A DNA stretch of 64,000 nucleotides from Sebastes aleutianus (GCA_916700875.1 CAKAKS010000072.1:35734820-35798819), one strand, 5' to 3'. Counted from the first letter of the stretch, positions 41,531 to 53,204 are shown. The notes: generated by a model from the letters alone, not told the origin. A program made the numbers and translations.

Positions 41531-42025
41531 TGGTGTCTTGTGCGGCCGTATCAAATGCCAACAGCCATGACAAAGCGTCAGTATTTGACGCCCTGAGAAT
41601 GAGAACGGGCTGGAATGAATGAGGGGAACTGAAGATGACACAGATATACGTTTTTGCTACAATCAAAGTATTAATTCATGGTTGGGAACACTGTTGTGTG
41701 CATATCATGGTTAGACTATGTTACCACATACGTTTATTGCGACTTTGAGGAGTCATGACCTTCTACCATTAATAAATTAATGCTTGAGAGCGAACAGTTT
41801 GTCGGTTTACAGCAGCAGCAGAAGGTCACATGACGGCATCATATGCATTCTGTAAGTACGACAGATAACACACAAGAAGCAGCGGCTGCATTGTGTAATG
41901 TGTTTGGCTGACTGTGACCCTATAAACAACACGGACCAACAAATTCACGTTTTCAGCCTTTATGATGCTGTTTCACAATTCCAAAGGAAACGTCATGCTC
42001 CACAGGAGAGACTTTCTCTTTGTGA

Positions 42026-42271
42026 GCAGTGAGCAGAAGGTGTGACATGCTATAAGATCAATTTCTCAAGTACACAGGAGGGCCTATCAACTCGCTGCTT
42101 GGTTTAGTCTTACCATACCTTTATCTGTTTTTGTTTGTGGCTGTTTTATATTCACGTAGACGGGTACACATGTTTGACATTGCAACTGTGCTTGCTGATT
42201 TGACGCTTGTTATAAGTGTGAATTACTAGCCATCTGACATTTTTTCAGGTCTATTTTGCCCATTTGTGCAC
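42026..42271 (+). repeat. 247-bp duplicated segment, copy 1
   Basis: It pairs with 45632-45878. Shared words include GCAGTGAGCAGAAGGTGTGA, TCAACTCGCTGCTTGGTTTA and TTGACGCTTGTTATAAGTGT. Both copies are followed by a TTAA MITE of the same family and orientation. Confidence 0.85.
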
Positions 42272-42376
42272 CGAAAGACTTATTTGTCCTCACGTCCATA
42301 CTGGTTGCAAAGAGAACGCTTTTCTAAAGTTATTTCAATGTAAGTGATTGGGGACAATGACCAATAATTGTTTTAA

Positions 42377-42590
42377 AGGGGACATATCATCCTCATTTTC
42401 AGGTTTATACTTGTATTTTGGGTTTCTACTAGAACATGTTTACATGCTTTACTGTTCAAAAAACACATTATGTTCCTCATACTGTCTGTCTGAACATACC
42501 TGTATTCACCCTCTGTCTGAAACGCTCTGTTTTAGCGCCTGTTTCTTTAAGACCCCCTCATGAAAAAGCAAGTAAGAAACTTTAACCCTT
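42377..42590 (+). mobile_element. partial TTAA MITE (AGGTCCCATATCATGC family)
   Basis: It follows a TTAA and shares CATATCAT, TTTCAGGTTTATACTT, TACTAGAACATGTTTAC and CTGTCTGNCTGAA wording with 45903-46398. The right part is lost. Confidence 0.65.
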
Positions 42591-42649
42591 TCAAAGTGTG
42601 TTTTCAGTTCCTGAAACTTAATTATAACCGTTTTGTTCGCCTAAAAATG

Positions 42650-42830
42650 TCTTATTCAGTGTTTGGTTGTACTCACCTCCACCCTCTCATGTCACTTCTG
42701 GTTGCAAAATACCAAAATGACAACAGCCAAAATGCCGAACTCGAGGCTTCAAAAGGGCGGTCCACAAACCAATGGGGGACGTCACAGTGACTACGTCCAC
42801 TTCTTATTTACAGTCTATGCTATCACCTAC
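42650..42830 (-). mobile_element. fragment of the TAGACTGTATAT repeat family
   Basis: It contains CACTTCTGGTTGCAAAAT, GGCGGTCCACAAACCAATGG and ends TTTACAGTCTATG, matching in reverse the element at 12890-13424. Confidence 0.6.
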
Positions 42831-43323
42831 TTTGTACTCCGCTACATTTTTTGAAAACTATATTTACTTATTTATAAGTAAATATATATTCAGCATATTC
42901 ATAGTTTACATACAAATTAATGATATTTTGTGCCAGATAACAGATATATGTTAAGTAAAATAGTATTTCCTGAGTCCTCTTGGAAATCATAAAAACGCTC
43001 TTTATAACTCCAGAACTTGACTCAAAATCATCACGTTTTAAAGTTTTCTTCAGTATCAAAGTAATCCAGTGATTACCCAGTTGTCTGTGCATACATACAT
43101 TGCAGACATAGCTAATTCGGCATACTTTTAATGGTGCCAATTTGACAAAATGTAAACAAATAGGCCAAACAAAAACAGGGCTCAAGTTGTAGCCGACAGC
43201 TAACTGGTAACATAATACTTCCTGTTTACATCCCCTGAGGGCCCTCAAATAAAGGGAACTTAGAGCCTGATTATCCCCAAATAGAAATGTTTGAGAGAAC
43301 ACATAGGTGCTTATTTGTGAGTG

Positions 43324-43388
<65 letters not shown>

Positions 43389-44846
43389 AATTAATTGGTT
43401 GGTTGAGCTTGGCAAAATACTTTCTATTCCAATTTTGTCATTATAAAAGGTTGTTGTTGTTGTTTTTTTGCATAATTTGCTACACCTACACCGCATTCAC
43501 AATGATCAATAAAACATACAAACCTTTCATTTCCTACCCAAGTTAAATGCCCTTTGTCACTTTATACATTAATTTGCTGTGTATTTAATGTATAGATAAT
43601 GTGTTATTTATGATGGAACCAATTTAAAGATACCAAGCAAAGCGTCCTATGAGGAAGCATCAATAATCAGGCCTGAAATTGACATTTTAAGCACACAGAC
43701 AGTGATTGTTTGGACCATGAATAAAATACTCAGTGACTTTGTCACAGGCTGCAGAAAAAAAACACGATATTTGGTTGCTCTCTTACTTTGACATTGAATC
43801 TCTCACCTCGAGGTCCAGACACACTATTTGTGGCATTGCAAATAACCCTGTCTGTCATGATGAATGTCTTCATGAATCCAGCATGCAGCACTCTGAACAC
43901 ACTACCCTGAAAATGATCCATTTTAAGTTATTTTTCTTCTGTGCTATTTAAGTTTCACATCCTAAAACCACTAACAGTAAAATACATATAACTGCTGTAT
44001 AAATAGAATATAAATATACTGTATTTCTGCTGCATCCACCGTACATTCAGCTGAACCACATATTAATCCAGTTTCCTGGTTAAAAACAACCGAGTCAGCA
44101 CTGATTGACAGCTGGGTTTTGATTTACTAGATGTTCTTCTTTGGCAACTGAGGACACATTACTAACCAATTATGCATTTGAGAACTTTTTACTGGGGTTC
44201 AATAAATCACCCTTCATGTCAAATATGACCGCTGTGTTGTCCCAATGCTGAGTGGAGGAAGTAAGTCTGTATTTTCATTTCAAATATTCACCTCTGAGTC
44301 ATACAGGCACAAATTTATTCAAGTACCAGGTCTAAGTAGGAATTTGGGGTACTTACTATACCTATACTACTTCACAACAATTAGGAGGAAAATACTACTG
44401 CCCTACATTTTTCCCCACTACATTTTGTTAATTTACAAATTAAGATTTAACATGATAATTTATGATAAGCTAATACAATGTGATTAAACTGCCCAACAGT
44501 GTATAAAGTATAAAAATAAAACTTCGACCAGCAGCATCAGTAACATGCTGCGTACACATTATTGGATCTATAAGATCATATTCATTGGTCTAAAGTAACT
44601 AAACTTGAGTATTTCCATGTTATGCTAATTAATACTTTTTTACTCCACTATATTTATCTGACAGCTTTTGTAACTTTGCAGATTCAGATTTTATCAACAA
44701 ATAAGATATAATGTATTGTTATACTGTATGAAGACCCAGCAGTATATAGAATAAATTAAATTAGTTCCACCTCCACCAGCTACAACAGTAAAATGCTACT
44801 TACATATTAAAGCACCAGTAATCATAATTCAATAAGATAATAAAGG
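42831..44846. other. A+T-rich spacer with a compound ATTATC/TTA microsatellite
   Basis: 43318-43388 is (CATTAT)n followed by (TTA)n. From about 44200 there are diverged pieces of the CAGTGATGGAA-type element (TGAGTGGAGGAAGTAAGTCT, ACTCCACTATATTTATCTG). No gene is supported. Confidence 0.5.
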
Positions 44847-45268
44847 CAGTGATGGAAAGTAACTAAGTACATTTACTCAAGTGCTGCACTTCTGTGGTAC
44901 TTGTACTTTACTTGAGTATTCCCATTTCACGCTACGTTGTAATTTTCCTCCACTACATTTATCTTACAACTCAGCAAATGACGCTTTTACCTACAAAACG
45001 TGATCATAAAAATAAACTACCAAACAGTAGTTAAAATTAGCTCTAGATACAACAGTAAAATGCTACATACACATTAATGCATCACTTATAATAATACCAT
45101 AATTGAATGTTTAATGATGTAACAATCACAGGGGGTGTTTCTTTTGACATATGCATACTTTTATTTTAATACTTTGTCTATTTTTCTGCTAATTCTTCTG
45201 TATTAAGTAACATTTTGAATGCAGGACTTTTACTTATAATATATACCGTTGTTTAACTGCTTTTACTT

Positions 45269-45614
45269 AAAGGAACAGTGTGTAGCATTTAGGTGGATCC
45301 ATTGGCAATATTCTTGAATTCTTGAATATGATATTAATAAGTATGTTTTCTTGAGTGTATAATCACCTGAAAGATAAGAATTATTTCTATCTATATGCTG
45401 AGCGGGTCCTCTGCAAAGAGTCGGCCGCCGTGTTTCTACAGTAGCCCAGAACGGACAAACCAAACACTGGCTCATATAGGGACATTCGCGTTTTCACAAT
45501 TTCACACTTTCACGTCCGCCACCATAGTTCTTCTACACGCTTAGCACACGGGAGAAGTTTCAGTTGGTTGCAATCTGCAATTTCACCGCTATGTCCTACA
45601 CACTGCACCTTTAA
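45269..45614 (+). mobile_element. TTAA-flanked MITE (AGGNNCAGTGTGTAG family)
   Basis: The ends TTAA-AGGAACAGTGTGTAG and CTACACACTGCACCT-TTAA are inverted repeats flanked by TTAA, the piggyBac-type target site. Internal wording (GTTTCTACAGTAGCCCA) is shared with 14911-15400 and, in the opposite sense, 27549-28032. Confidence 0.75.
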
Positions 45615-45631
45615 CTTTTACTTACTTGTGT

Positions 45632-45878
45632 GCAGTGAGCAGAAGGTGTGACATGCTATAAGATCAATTTCTCAAGTACACAGCTAGGAGGGCCTATCAA
45701 CTCGCTGCTTGGTTTAGTCTTACCATACCTTTATCTGTTTTTGTTTGTGGCTGTTTTATATTCACATAGACGGGTACAAATGTTTGACATTGCAACTGTG
45801 CTTTCTGATTTGACGCTTGTTATAAGTGTGAACCACTAGCCATCTGACATTTCAGGTCTATTTTGCCCATTTGTGCAC
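45632..45878 (+). repeat. 247-bp duplicated segment, copy 2
   Basis: Nearly identical to 42026-42271, with a few substitutions and small indels. It lacks obvious TIRs. The function is unknown and no convincing ORF is shared beyond short frames. Confidence 0.85.
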
Positions 45879-45902
45879 TGTGGTAGGCTACTGCTTTTAC
45901 TT

Positions 45903-46398
45903 AAAGGTCCCATATCATGCTCCTTTTCAGGTTCATACTTTCTACTTTCACAGTTTACTAGAACATGTTTACGTGCTGTAATGTTCAAAGAACCTTTATT
46001 TTCCTCACACTGTCTGCCTGAATATGCCTGTATTTACCCTCTCTGTGAAACGCTTCGCTTTAACACATTTCAACGGAATTGTAACAGAATTACGTTGCTA
46101 GGCAACAGTTTTGGTCCATGATTACTTCCTGTCAGCTGATGTCATTCACATAAACTGCAACCGGAAATAAACTGGCACATATTCAGAATGGTTACGTTTA
46201 AAACTGTGAATTAGTCTATATATTGCAGATTTGTGACATCACAAATGGACAGAAATCCTGACAGTGTGTTTCAAACTCACAGTTTCTGAATACGGGCTGT
46301 GTGTATTTCTCCATAGATTGAGCGTTTCGATACTTTCACAGTATTTATATACCCCTTAAACCTGCTTTACAATATAAAAGACAATATGGGACCTTTAA
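45903..46398 (+). mobile_element. TTAA-flanked MITE (AGGTCCCATATCATGC family)
   Basis: The left end TTAA-AGGTCCCATATC and right end ATATGGGACCT-TTAA are inverted. A partial copy starts at 42377. Confidence 0.8.
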
Positions 46399-46429
46399 GT
46401 AAAGGATCCGAGAACTTCTTCCATCACTG

Positions 46430-46984
46430 AATACATAAAATACAGAACAGTCATGGGCATTTTTCTGCTGTTACTATTTATGACAGTGCACATGTATGCT
46501 GATGACTTACGTTTTTCTACTTAAGACTCATTTTAAATACAGTTTTACTCTAGTAACAGAGTAGTGTGGTAAAGCATCTTCCTCCATCACTGTGTGTACT
46601 GTAGGTACAATGAGCTTTTTTAAAATACACGGTTAGTATTGATGATCGATATGTGATGAAATTGTTTAGTGTTTTGAATCTTTTGTCGGGACGTGTGTCT
46701 GTCACTTCTACGCTTCAGTTAACCCCAATCGGCTGGTGCCAGACCTCTATTGAACAATTTGTCTCATACACTGTAGATAAATAACACACACCATCTCTCT
46801 CTCTCTATGTGTGTGTGTGTGTGTTTAACTCTCTGATGCTGAATCAATGCGACACCTCGGGGATGGCACAGTGGAGGGGGGGGGGGGGGGGAGGGGAGAG
46901 GAGGGGAGATGGGGTGAGGAAGAGGAGGGGAGGGTCGTATGCCAGGCTCGTTCCTCACACTTTTTTTTTTTTTTTTTTAAAGGA
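46430..46984. other. spacer with poly(G) and poly(T) runs
   Basis: It holds a CT/GT microsatellite (46795-46826), a 16-bp G run (46876-46891) and a T run (46962-46978). Near 46560-46595 there is another right end of the CAGTGATGGAA-type element (CTTCCTCCATCACTG). Confidence 0.6.
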
Positions 46985-47425
46985 AGGGGTGTGAGCGAAA
47001 TAATACCCGCTCATTAGGAGCGCGCGGGCTCCTGGTTAATTCATCCTGGACTGTCATGGGCTTGTGTACGACCCCCGGGTAACACATAAATCACACGCAG
47101 AACCAACCGGTCGAGCGGCAAGCTTCATGCCCCTAACGCCGCTGATTTATCAACCAAATTACTGCGAGTCCTGCTCGGCCCCAACACTTTGCCGAGGAAA
47201 TCACCGACTAACCCCTGAGCGAACCGATTTATTGAAAAGCTGTCCCCCTCCACTTCCATCTCTCCCCGCCCTGCCCCGCTTTCTGTGTCACTCCACTCAT
47301 CTCTCACTGACTTAATTAAAATCTATCCCGTTGGCTCGTTGGCATTTATTACAACCACTGGGCTAATGAAACAAAGAACACGACAAAACCAAAGCTGCTT
47401 TGTGCCCATAAACGTTCATTACACT

Positions 47426-47429
<4 letters not shown>
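46985..47429. promoter_or_regulatory. candidate conserved non-coding element
   Basis: Complex non-repetitive sequence: GCTCATTAGGAGCGCGCGGG, GGTTAATTCATCCTGGACTG, ACACATAAATCACACGC, CGCTGATTTATCAACCAAAT, CGATTTATTGAAAAGCTG and GACTTAATTAAAATC. Paired-like, Hox- and Cdx-like words are interleaved with G+C-rich words, as in developmental enhancers. Small ORFs on both strands resemble no protein family. Conservation needs alignment. Confidence 0.45.
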
Positions 47430-47483
<54 letters not shown>

Positions 47484-47509
47484 CACACACACGCACGCAC
47501 GCACACACC
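47430..47509. repeat. CA microsatellite
   Basis: About 80 bp of CA repeats with CG and TG interruptions near the right end. Confidence 0.95.
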
Positions 47510-47510
47510 G

Positions 47511-47960
47511 CTTCTGACTGTACTTATTGGCATTTAAACAAGGTGGGCTTATAGGGATGTGTGTGTCTCAGTCAGCATCTACAAACACCAAAGGGGGTTT
47601 TGTACATATTGAAGAAAACTATTAAGTGCAAAATATCCCTTGTGTTTATTTTGGCTTTGATTTTACTTCCTCTTTGTTTGAGGTTACAAAGCTGTGAGTG
47701 GAAAATTATTAATAATAATCAAACATGTTTACTTTTATTCTTTCCTTTTATTCCTTATTTATTATTTACTTATTAAAACCCAACAGAGAAGTATTTAAGT
47801 TGTTATCCTTCTTTTGCTTTGCCACAAACTGCACATTAAATGAAGGAGACGATATGCAAGAAATTACCATAAAGCATTGTTAATACACCAAATAGGGAAC
47901 GATTTCATGTTTTATGGGCTCTACCTGAACAAATATATATTCATTTTGTTTGCTAAAATG
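47511..47960. other. A+T-rich spacer, nothing recognised
   Basis: Low-complexity T- and A-rich stretch with no supported gene or repeat. Confidence 0.4.
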
Positions 47961-48625
47961 TAGGGCTGTCAATCGATTAAAATATTTAATCACAGTTAAT
48001 CGCATGATTGGCCATAGTTAATTGTGATTAATGGCAAATTAATCACCAATTTTTGTACCTTAATGTACCTTAAAGGGAGATTTGTCAAGTTTTTAATACT
48101 CTTATCAACATGGGAATGGGTAAATATGTTTGCTTTATGCAAATGTATGTATATTTCTATTATTAGAAAATCAATTAATAACACCAAACAATGACAAATA
48201 TTGTTCAGAAACCCTCACAGGTACTGCATTTATCATAAAAAAATATGCTTAAATCATAACATGGCAAACTGCAGCTCAACAGGCAACAACAGCTGTCAGT
48301 GTGTCAGTGTGCTGACTTGACTATGTCTTGCCCCAAACTGCATGTGATTATCATAAAGTGGGCATGTCTGTAAAGGGGAGACTCGTGGGTACCCATAGAA
48401 CCCATTTTCATTCACATCTCTTGAGGTCAGAGGTCAAGGAACCTCTTTGAAAATGGCCATGCCAGTTTTTCCTTGCAACTAGTAGTACTAAAACTAGTAG
48501 CGTTATTTAGCCTCCTTCGCTTCCTTAGATTTTCTAGTTTCATATGATACCAGTACCTTCCCTCTAGCTTTAAAACTGTTTAAAAAGTTGTGCCATTAAA
48601 ACAAATTTGACGCGTTATTAAACCT
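47961..48625 (+). mobile_element. TAGGGCTGTCAA-TIR DNA element, 3' TIR lost
   Basis: The 5' TIR TAGGGCTGTCAATCGATTAA is intact. The right end decays after ACGCGTTATTAAACCTTGCA. This copy and its right flank (to 48729) are the probable source of, or sister to, the segment at 52499-53204. Confidence 0.85.
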
Positions 48626-48733
48626 TGCACTTTAAATAAATAAATGCAACCCCCTATCCAACTGTTATTATACTATATTACTATTACTTCAATACCAGAA
48701 ATCCAAATACTAGACTTATTTGGGATTTAGGAG

Positions 48734-49386
48734 GGTAGGCTTTAAATTACCGTCAACACCAAATCATAGAGCTTATGAAAATCCACTATATTTAAGCATG
48801 TTTTACAGCCGGAGACCCCAAACAGAAATAATGTGACATTTCCTCCAGGTGACTGCAGGTTAAAATGCATGTTGCATGTTTATGAGCAATTCTTATAGAA
48901 TTAAGAAAAGTCATCAAGTATCAAGGTGATAAAATGCTAATATGTTTTTTGAGTCTCCAGGAGACCACACAACGTTAAGGTTAAAAATAAACCAACTAGT
49001 TCCGGATGTCAAAGAGAAAAGTTTGGCTGACAGGCTACTAAAGTATTTAACTTATAAGTTCTCTATAAGTTCTAATTTACTTTAATTTAATAACTCTAAT
49101 TAGTTTTGAGAAAATTAAGTTTCTATTTAATGTGTAGGAAGTGTAAATTGATTTGAAAAGGAGTAGGTGCTTCTTTTTATAAATAAATTTGATTGAGTGA
49201 TTTACCAAAATAAATTATTTTTTGTTAAATCTGTCACACGAGTTACCACTTTTCATTCTTGACCTTGGAAGTAGAAGTTTGACAAAAACTTAACTTTGGG
49301 TCCACTTTTCCAGAGCTTTTATCCACATCTCATGGTCTTCATCAGTGTTGATCAATGAACCACTGATGAATAATAATAATAATAAC
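48734..49386. other. A+T-rich spacer, nothing recognised
   Basis: No exon-like ORF, RNA gene or repeat shared with the rest of the window. Confidence 0.4.
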
Positions 49387-50100
49387 TAGGGCTTTCAAAG
49401 TTAACGCGATAATAACACGTCAACACATTCATTTTAACGCCACTAATTTCTTTAATACATACTTACGATTTTTAGGTTGTAGCGGGCTCAGTTTTACAGC
49501 TAGAGTGAAGATACTGGCATCATATGAAACTAAAAACCTAAAGAATCCATTAGTACCAACAATGTCATGCTAGCTTGTCGTGAAGAACGCTAAATAACGC
49601 TCCAAACTGATGCTACATTTTGGAGAGGAAAAACTGGCATGGCCATTTTCAAAGGGATTCTTTGACCTCTGACCTCAAGATATGTGAATGAAAATGGGTT
49701 CTATGGGTACCCACGAGTCTCCCCTTTACAGACATGCCCATTTTATGATGATCACATGCAGTTTGGTGCAAGTCATAGTCAAGTCAGCACACTGACACAC
49801 TGACAGCTGTTGTTGCCTGTTGGGCTTGAGTTTGCCATGTTATGATTTGAGCATATTTTCTATGCTAAATGCAGTACCTGTGAGGGTTTCTGGACAATAA
49901 TAGTCATTGTTTTGTGTTATTAATTGATTTCTAATAATAGAAATATACATATATTTGCATAATGCAAACATATTTGCCCACTCCCATGTTGATAAGAGTA
50001 TTAAAAACTTGACAAATCTCCATTTAAGGTACATTTTGAACAGATACAAAAAATGTGTGATTAATTCGCGATTAACTATTTTAATTGATTGACAGCCCTA
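49387..50100 (-). mobile_element. TAGGGCTGTCAA-TIR DNA element (hAT-like MITE), near full length
   Basis: It starts TAGGGCTTTCAAAGTTAACG and ends TTGACAGCCCTA. Flanking 8-mers ATAATAAC and ATAATAAA agree at seven of eight bases, consistent with an 8-bp target-site duplication. Internal wording (CAGTGTGTCAGTGTGCTGAC in the other orientation) matches the other copies. No transposase ORF. Confidence 0.85.
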
Positions 50101-50174
50101 ATAATAAATGTAATTATACAGCACCTTTCAGTACTTTAGAGTAGTGATGAAAATGGATCTTGATTTATTTATTT

Positions 50175-51432
50175 TTTTGTCAAACCGGTATAAATGCATT
50201 ATGTCTATAAGTCTCTGTTTGAACTGAATAATACTAATAATATACTATCATTTGTATCATAGACCTGCCATAATTAAAAAATAACTATGAATGTTGATCA
50301 AACTGATCCACCTTATTGTCTCAAAAGGCCCAGTGTTGTCTGTTAGTGGGGGTTTCTATAAGCTATCAGTGTATCAGTGGTTTGTAAATGAAACAGGTCC
50401 AGTAGAGGATCCTGCTGTCTGTTGGCTGCAGGCCCTCCCAGTCCTCCCAGTCCTCCCAGTCCGGATCAAAGACGCCTAAATGACAAAAGCTGCTCATTTG
50501 CTCTGTGTTGGAGGAGGGAGGTGATGGAGAGTCACAGAGGGGTGGAGGAGGTGGAGGAGGTTATAATAGCTTCTTGAAATTACGTTGATAATTAATTGTG
50601 CAAATTTGTTTCTATTAAATAAGAACAACTCGTATTGAAGAACTCAATTAGCGTTAATTAATCCTGCTTCCAAATTGCATCAGATTGGAGGACTTTCTCT
50701 TCTTCTTCTCTCACATTATTTCTCTGATTCTTTCTGTAACCTCGGGGTTTTCACTCGTGGAGGTTATATAGGCAGCATTGGACTCTCCTCTCCTCTCCTG
50801 TTTTTTGTGGGGGGGTTTTTTGTCAAACCGGTATAAATGCATTATGTCTATAAGTCTCTGTTTGAACTGAATAATACTAATAATATACTATCATTAGTGT
50901 CATAGACCTTAAAAATAACTATGAATGTTGATCAAACTGATCCACCTTATTGTCTCAAAAGGCCCAGTGTTGTCTGTTAGTGTGGGGGTTTATATAGGCT
51001 ATCAGTGTATCAGTGGTTTGTAAATGAAATAAGTCCAGTAGAGGATCCTGCTGTCTGTTGGCTGCAGGCCCTCCTAGTCCTCCCAGTCCGGATCAAAGAC
51101 GTCTAAATGACAAAAGCTGCTCATTTACTCAGTGTTGGATGAGGGAGGTGATGGAGAGTCACAGAGGAGGTGGAGAAGGTTATAATAGCTTCTTGAAATT
51201 ACGTTGATAATTAATTGTGCAAATTTGTTTCTATTAAATAAGAACAACACGGATTGAAGAACTCAATTAGCGTTAATTAATCCTGCTTCTAAATTGCGTC
51301 AGATTGGAGGACTTTCTCTTCTTCTTCTCTCACATTATTTCTCTGATTCTTTCTATTACCTCGGGGTTTTCACTCCTGGAGGTTATATAGGCAGCATTGG
51401 ACTCTCCTCTCCTCTCCTGTTTTTTTTTTTTT
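50175..51432 (+). repeat. tandem duplication of a ~640-bp block containing an enhancer-like core
   Basis: Copy 1 is about 50175-50817 and copy 2 about 50818-51432. They share CAAACCGGTATAAATGCATT (50181 and 50824), TCTCAAAAGGCCCAGTGTTG, AACTCAATTAGCGTTAATTA (50641 and 51260) and GACTCTCCTCTCCTCTCCTG (50781 and 51400). The offset drops from 643 to 619, so copy 2 is about 24 bp shorter. The core around CAATTAGCGTTAATTAATCC carries several ATTA/TAAT sites. Confidence 0.92.
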
Positions 51433-51479
51433 TTTCTCCTTGCCTCCTCTTGAGGATTGGAAATGGGGGATGGAGACGG

Positions 51480-51900
51480 GGAATGTGGAAGGTGCTAAAT
51501 TAGCTGGCTGATCCGCGCTCATTGCCGCATACACATCCCCCTATTACTGCGCCCCAGCGCCGCTTAATATTCCGGGCATGGCGGGCGCGTCTAGATAGCA
51601 GATTTATCAAATGGGAAAATGAATGTATGATGATCAGTTAAATTGAAAATCAGCGCCCGGGTGACAGGCCGCACTGACACCTCGGTAATTAGAAAGAAAA
51701 ATGATGGCGTCCGAATGCATAATAGAGCAAAAACAATTTACGCTATCCCCCCACGCCGTAATGATCGCGCGCTCAAATTGAAAATTTCTCTCCGGTTGAA
51801 ATTGAATTCATAAAGTGTGATGCATGAGAGGCACGGACACCGCGGGAGGGCCTGTCCGGTCCCCGGCTCGGTGTGATCGATCGGTCGGTCGGGATGGTGC
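51480..51900. promoter_or_regulatory. candidate conserved non-coding element
   Basis: 420 bp of complex sequence with TGCTAAATTAGCTGG, CGCCGCTTAATATTCC, GCAGATTTATCAAATGGG, ACCTCGGTAATTAGAAAG, GCCGTAATGATCGCGCGC and AATTGAAATTGAATTCATAA. The mixture of TAAT cores and G+C-rich words, with no ORF of known family, resembles the highly conserved enhancers around developmental homeobox genes. This is one of the strongest candidates in the window. Confidence 0.5.
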
Positions 51901-51910
51901 CAACAAAACA

Positions 51911-51946
<36 letters not shown>

Positions 51947-51947
51947 G

Positions 51948-51988
<41 letters not shown>
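51911..51988. repeat. CT then GATA microsatellite
   Basis: (CT)n at 51911-51945 runs directly into (GATA)n to 51988. It marks the start of the array. Confidence 0.95.
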
Positions 51989-51989
<1 letters not shown>

Positions 51990-52498
51990 TTTGTTTACAA
52001 TTGAATACTTATACTCAGATAGATCACATTTGTGCATTTTCTTTCTAAAATTGACAGAAAAAGTTGTATTTTCTTCTTGTTTTGACTTGCACAATGTATT
52101 TTTTCATCTTTTTTTTATCCAAAATCCTAAAAAAAAAAACTACTCAGTGTACATACAGTATATAGACATCTCCACATACATGCTATACATAATCATCTAT
52201 AGTGTTGTTTGTTGTATGTATATACTTGGCGAAATAAACCTGATTCGGATCCTGATTCAGATTCAAAAACAATATAAAAAGCAGCTTGAGAGCCCTTTTC
52301 TCGAACTGATTTGCACTATAAGACGATAATCTAGATAGATAGATAGATAGATAGTTTGTTTACAATTGAATACTTATACTCAGATGGATCACATTTGTGC
52401 ATTTCCTTCCCAAAATTGACAGAAAAAGTTGTATTTTGACATGCAGAATGTCTTTTTTCATCTTTTTTTAACCAAAATCCTAAAAAATACCTACTCAG

Positions 52499-53204
52499 TT
52501 TGTCAAGTTTTTAATACTCTTATCAACATGGGAGTGGACAAATATGTTTGCTTTATGCAAATGTATGTATATTTCTATTATTAGAAATCAATTAACAACA
52601 CAAAAAAATGACAAATATTGTCCAGAAACCCTCACAGGTACTGCATTTAGCATAAAAAATATGCTCAAATCATAACATGGCAAACTCAAGCCCAACAGGC
52701 AACAACAGCTGTCAGTGTGTCAGTGTGCTGACTTGACTCTGACTTTCCCCAAACTGCATGTGATTATCATAAAGTGGGCATGTCTGTAAAGGGGAGACTC
52801 GTGGGTACCCATAGAACCCATTTTCATTCACATATCTTGAGGTCAGAGGTCAAGGGACACCTTTGAAAATGGCCATGCCAGTTTTTCCTCACCAAAATTA
52901 GTCGCATTATTTAGCCTCCTTCACGAAAAACTAGTATGACATGGTTGATACCAATGGATTCCTTTGGTCTTCTAGTTTCATATGATACAAGTATGTTCAC
53001 TCTAGCTTTAAAACTGAGCCCGCTACAACCTGAAAAATCACAAGTTGTGTTAAAGAAATTAGTGCCGTTAAAACAAATTTGCGCTAACGCGTTATTAACC
53101 TTGCACTTTATATAAATAAATGCAGCCCCCTGTCCAACTGTTATTATACTATATTACTGTACTCCAATACCAGAAATCCAAATACTAGACTTATTTGGGA
53201 TTTA
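52499..53204 (+). repeat. copied segment inserted in the array (5'-truncated TAGGGCTGTCAA element plus flank)
   Basis: It matches 48081-48729 almost throughout, including about 110 bp of non-element flank (TGTCCAACTGTTATTATACT and AAATACTAGACTTATTTGGG). It is bordered by 25-bp near-identical direct repeats (52474-52498 and 53205-53229) derived from the array unit. Confidence 0.85.

Larger units (their letters stand above)
44847..46429 (+). mobile_element. CAGTGATGGAA-TIR DNA element carrying nested insertions
   Basis: It begins CAGTGATGGAAAGTAACTAA and ends ACTTCTTCCATCACTG, the ends of a widespread fish non-autonomous element. Inside lie a TTAA-flanked element (45269-45614), a 247-bp duplicated segment (45632-45878) and a second TTAA-flanked element (45903-46398). 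Fragments of older copies precede it (44200-44820). Confidence 0.8.

Noticed and set aside
42868..43302. 144-codon minus-strand frame in the spacer after the TTAA MITE
   Set aside because: No recognisable family, no splice or promoter context, and A+T-rich low-constraint codon use; it may include decayed repeat.
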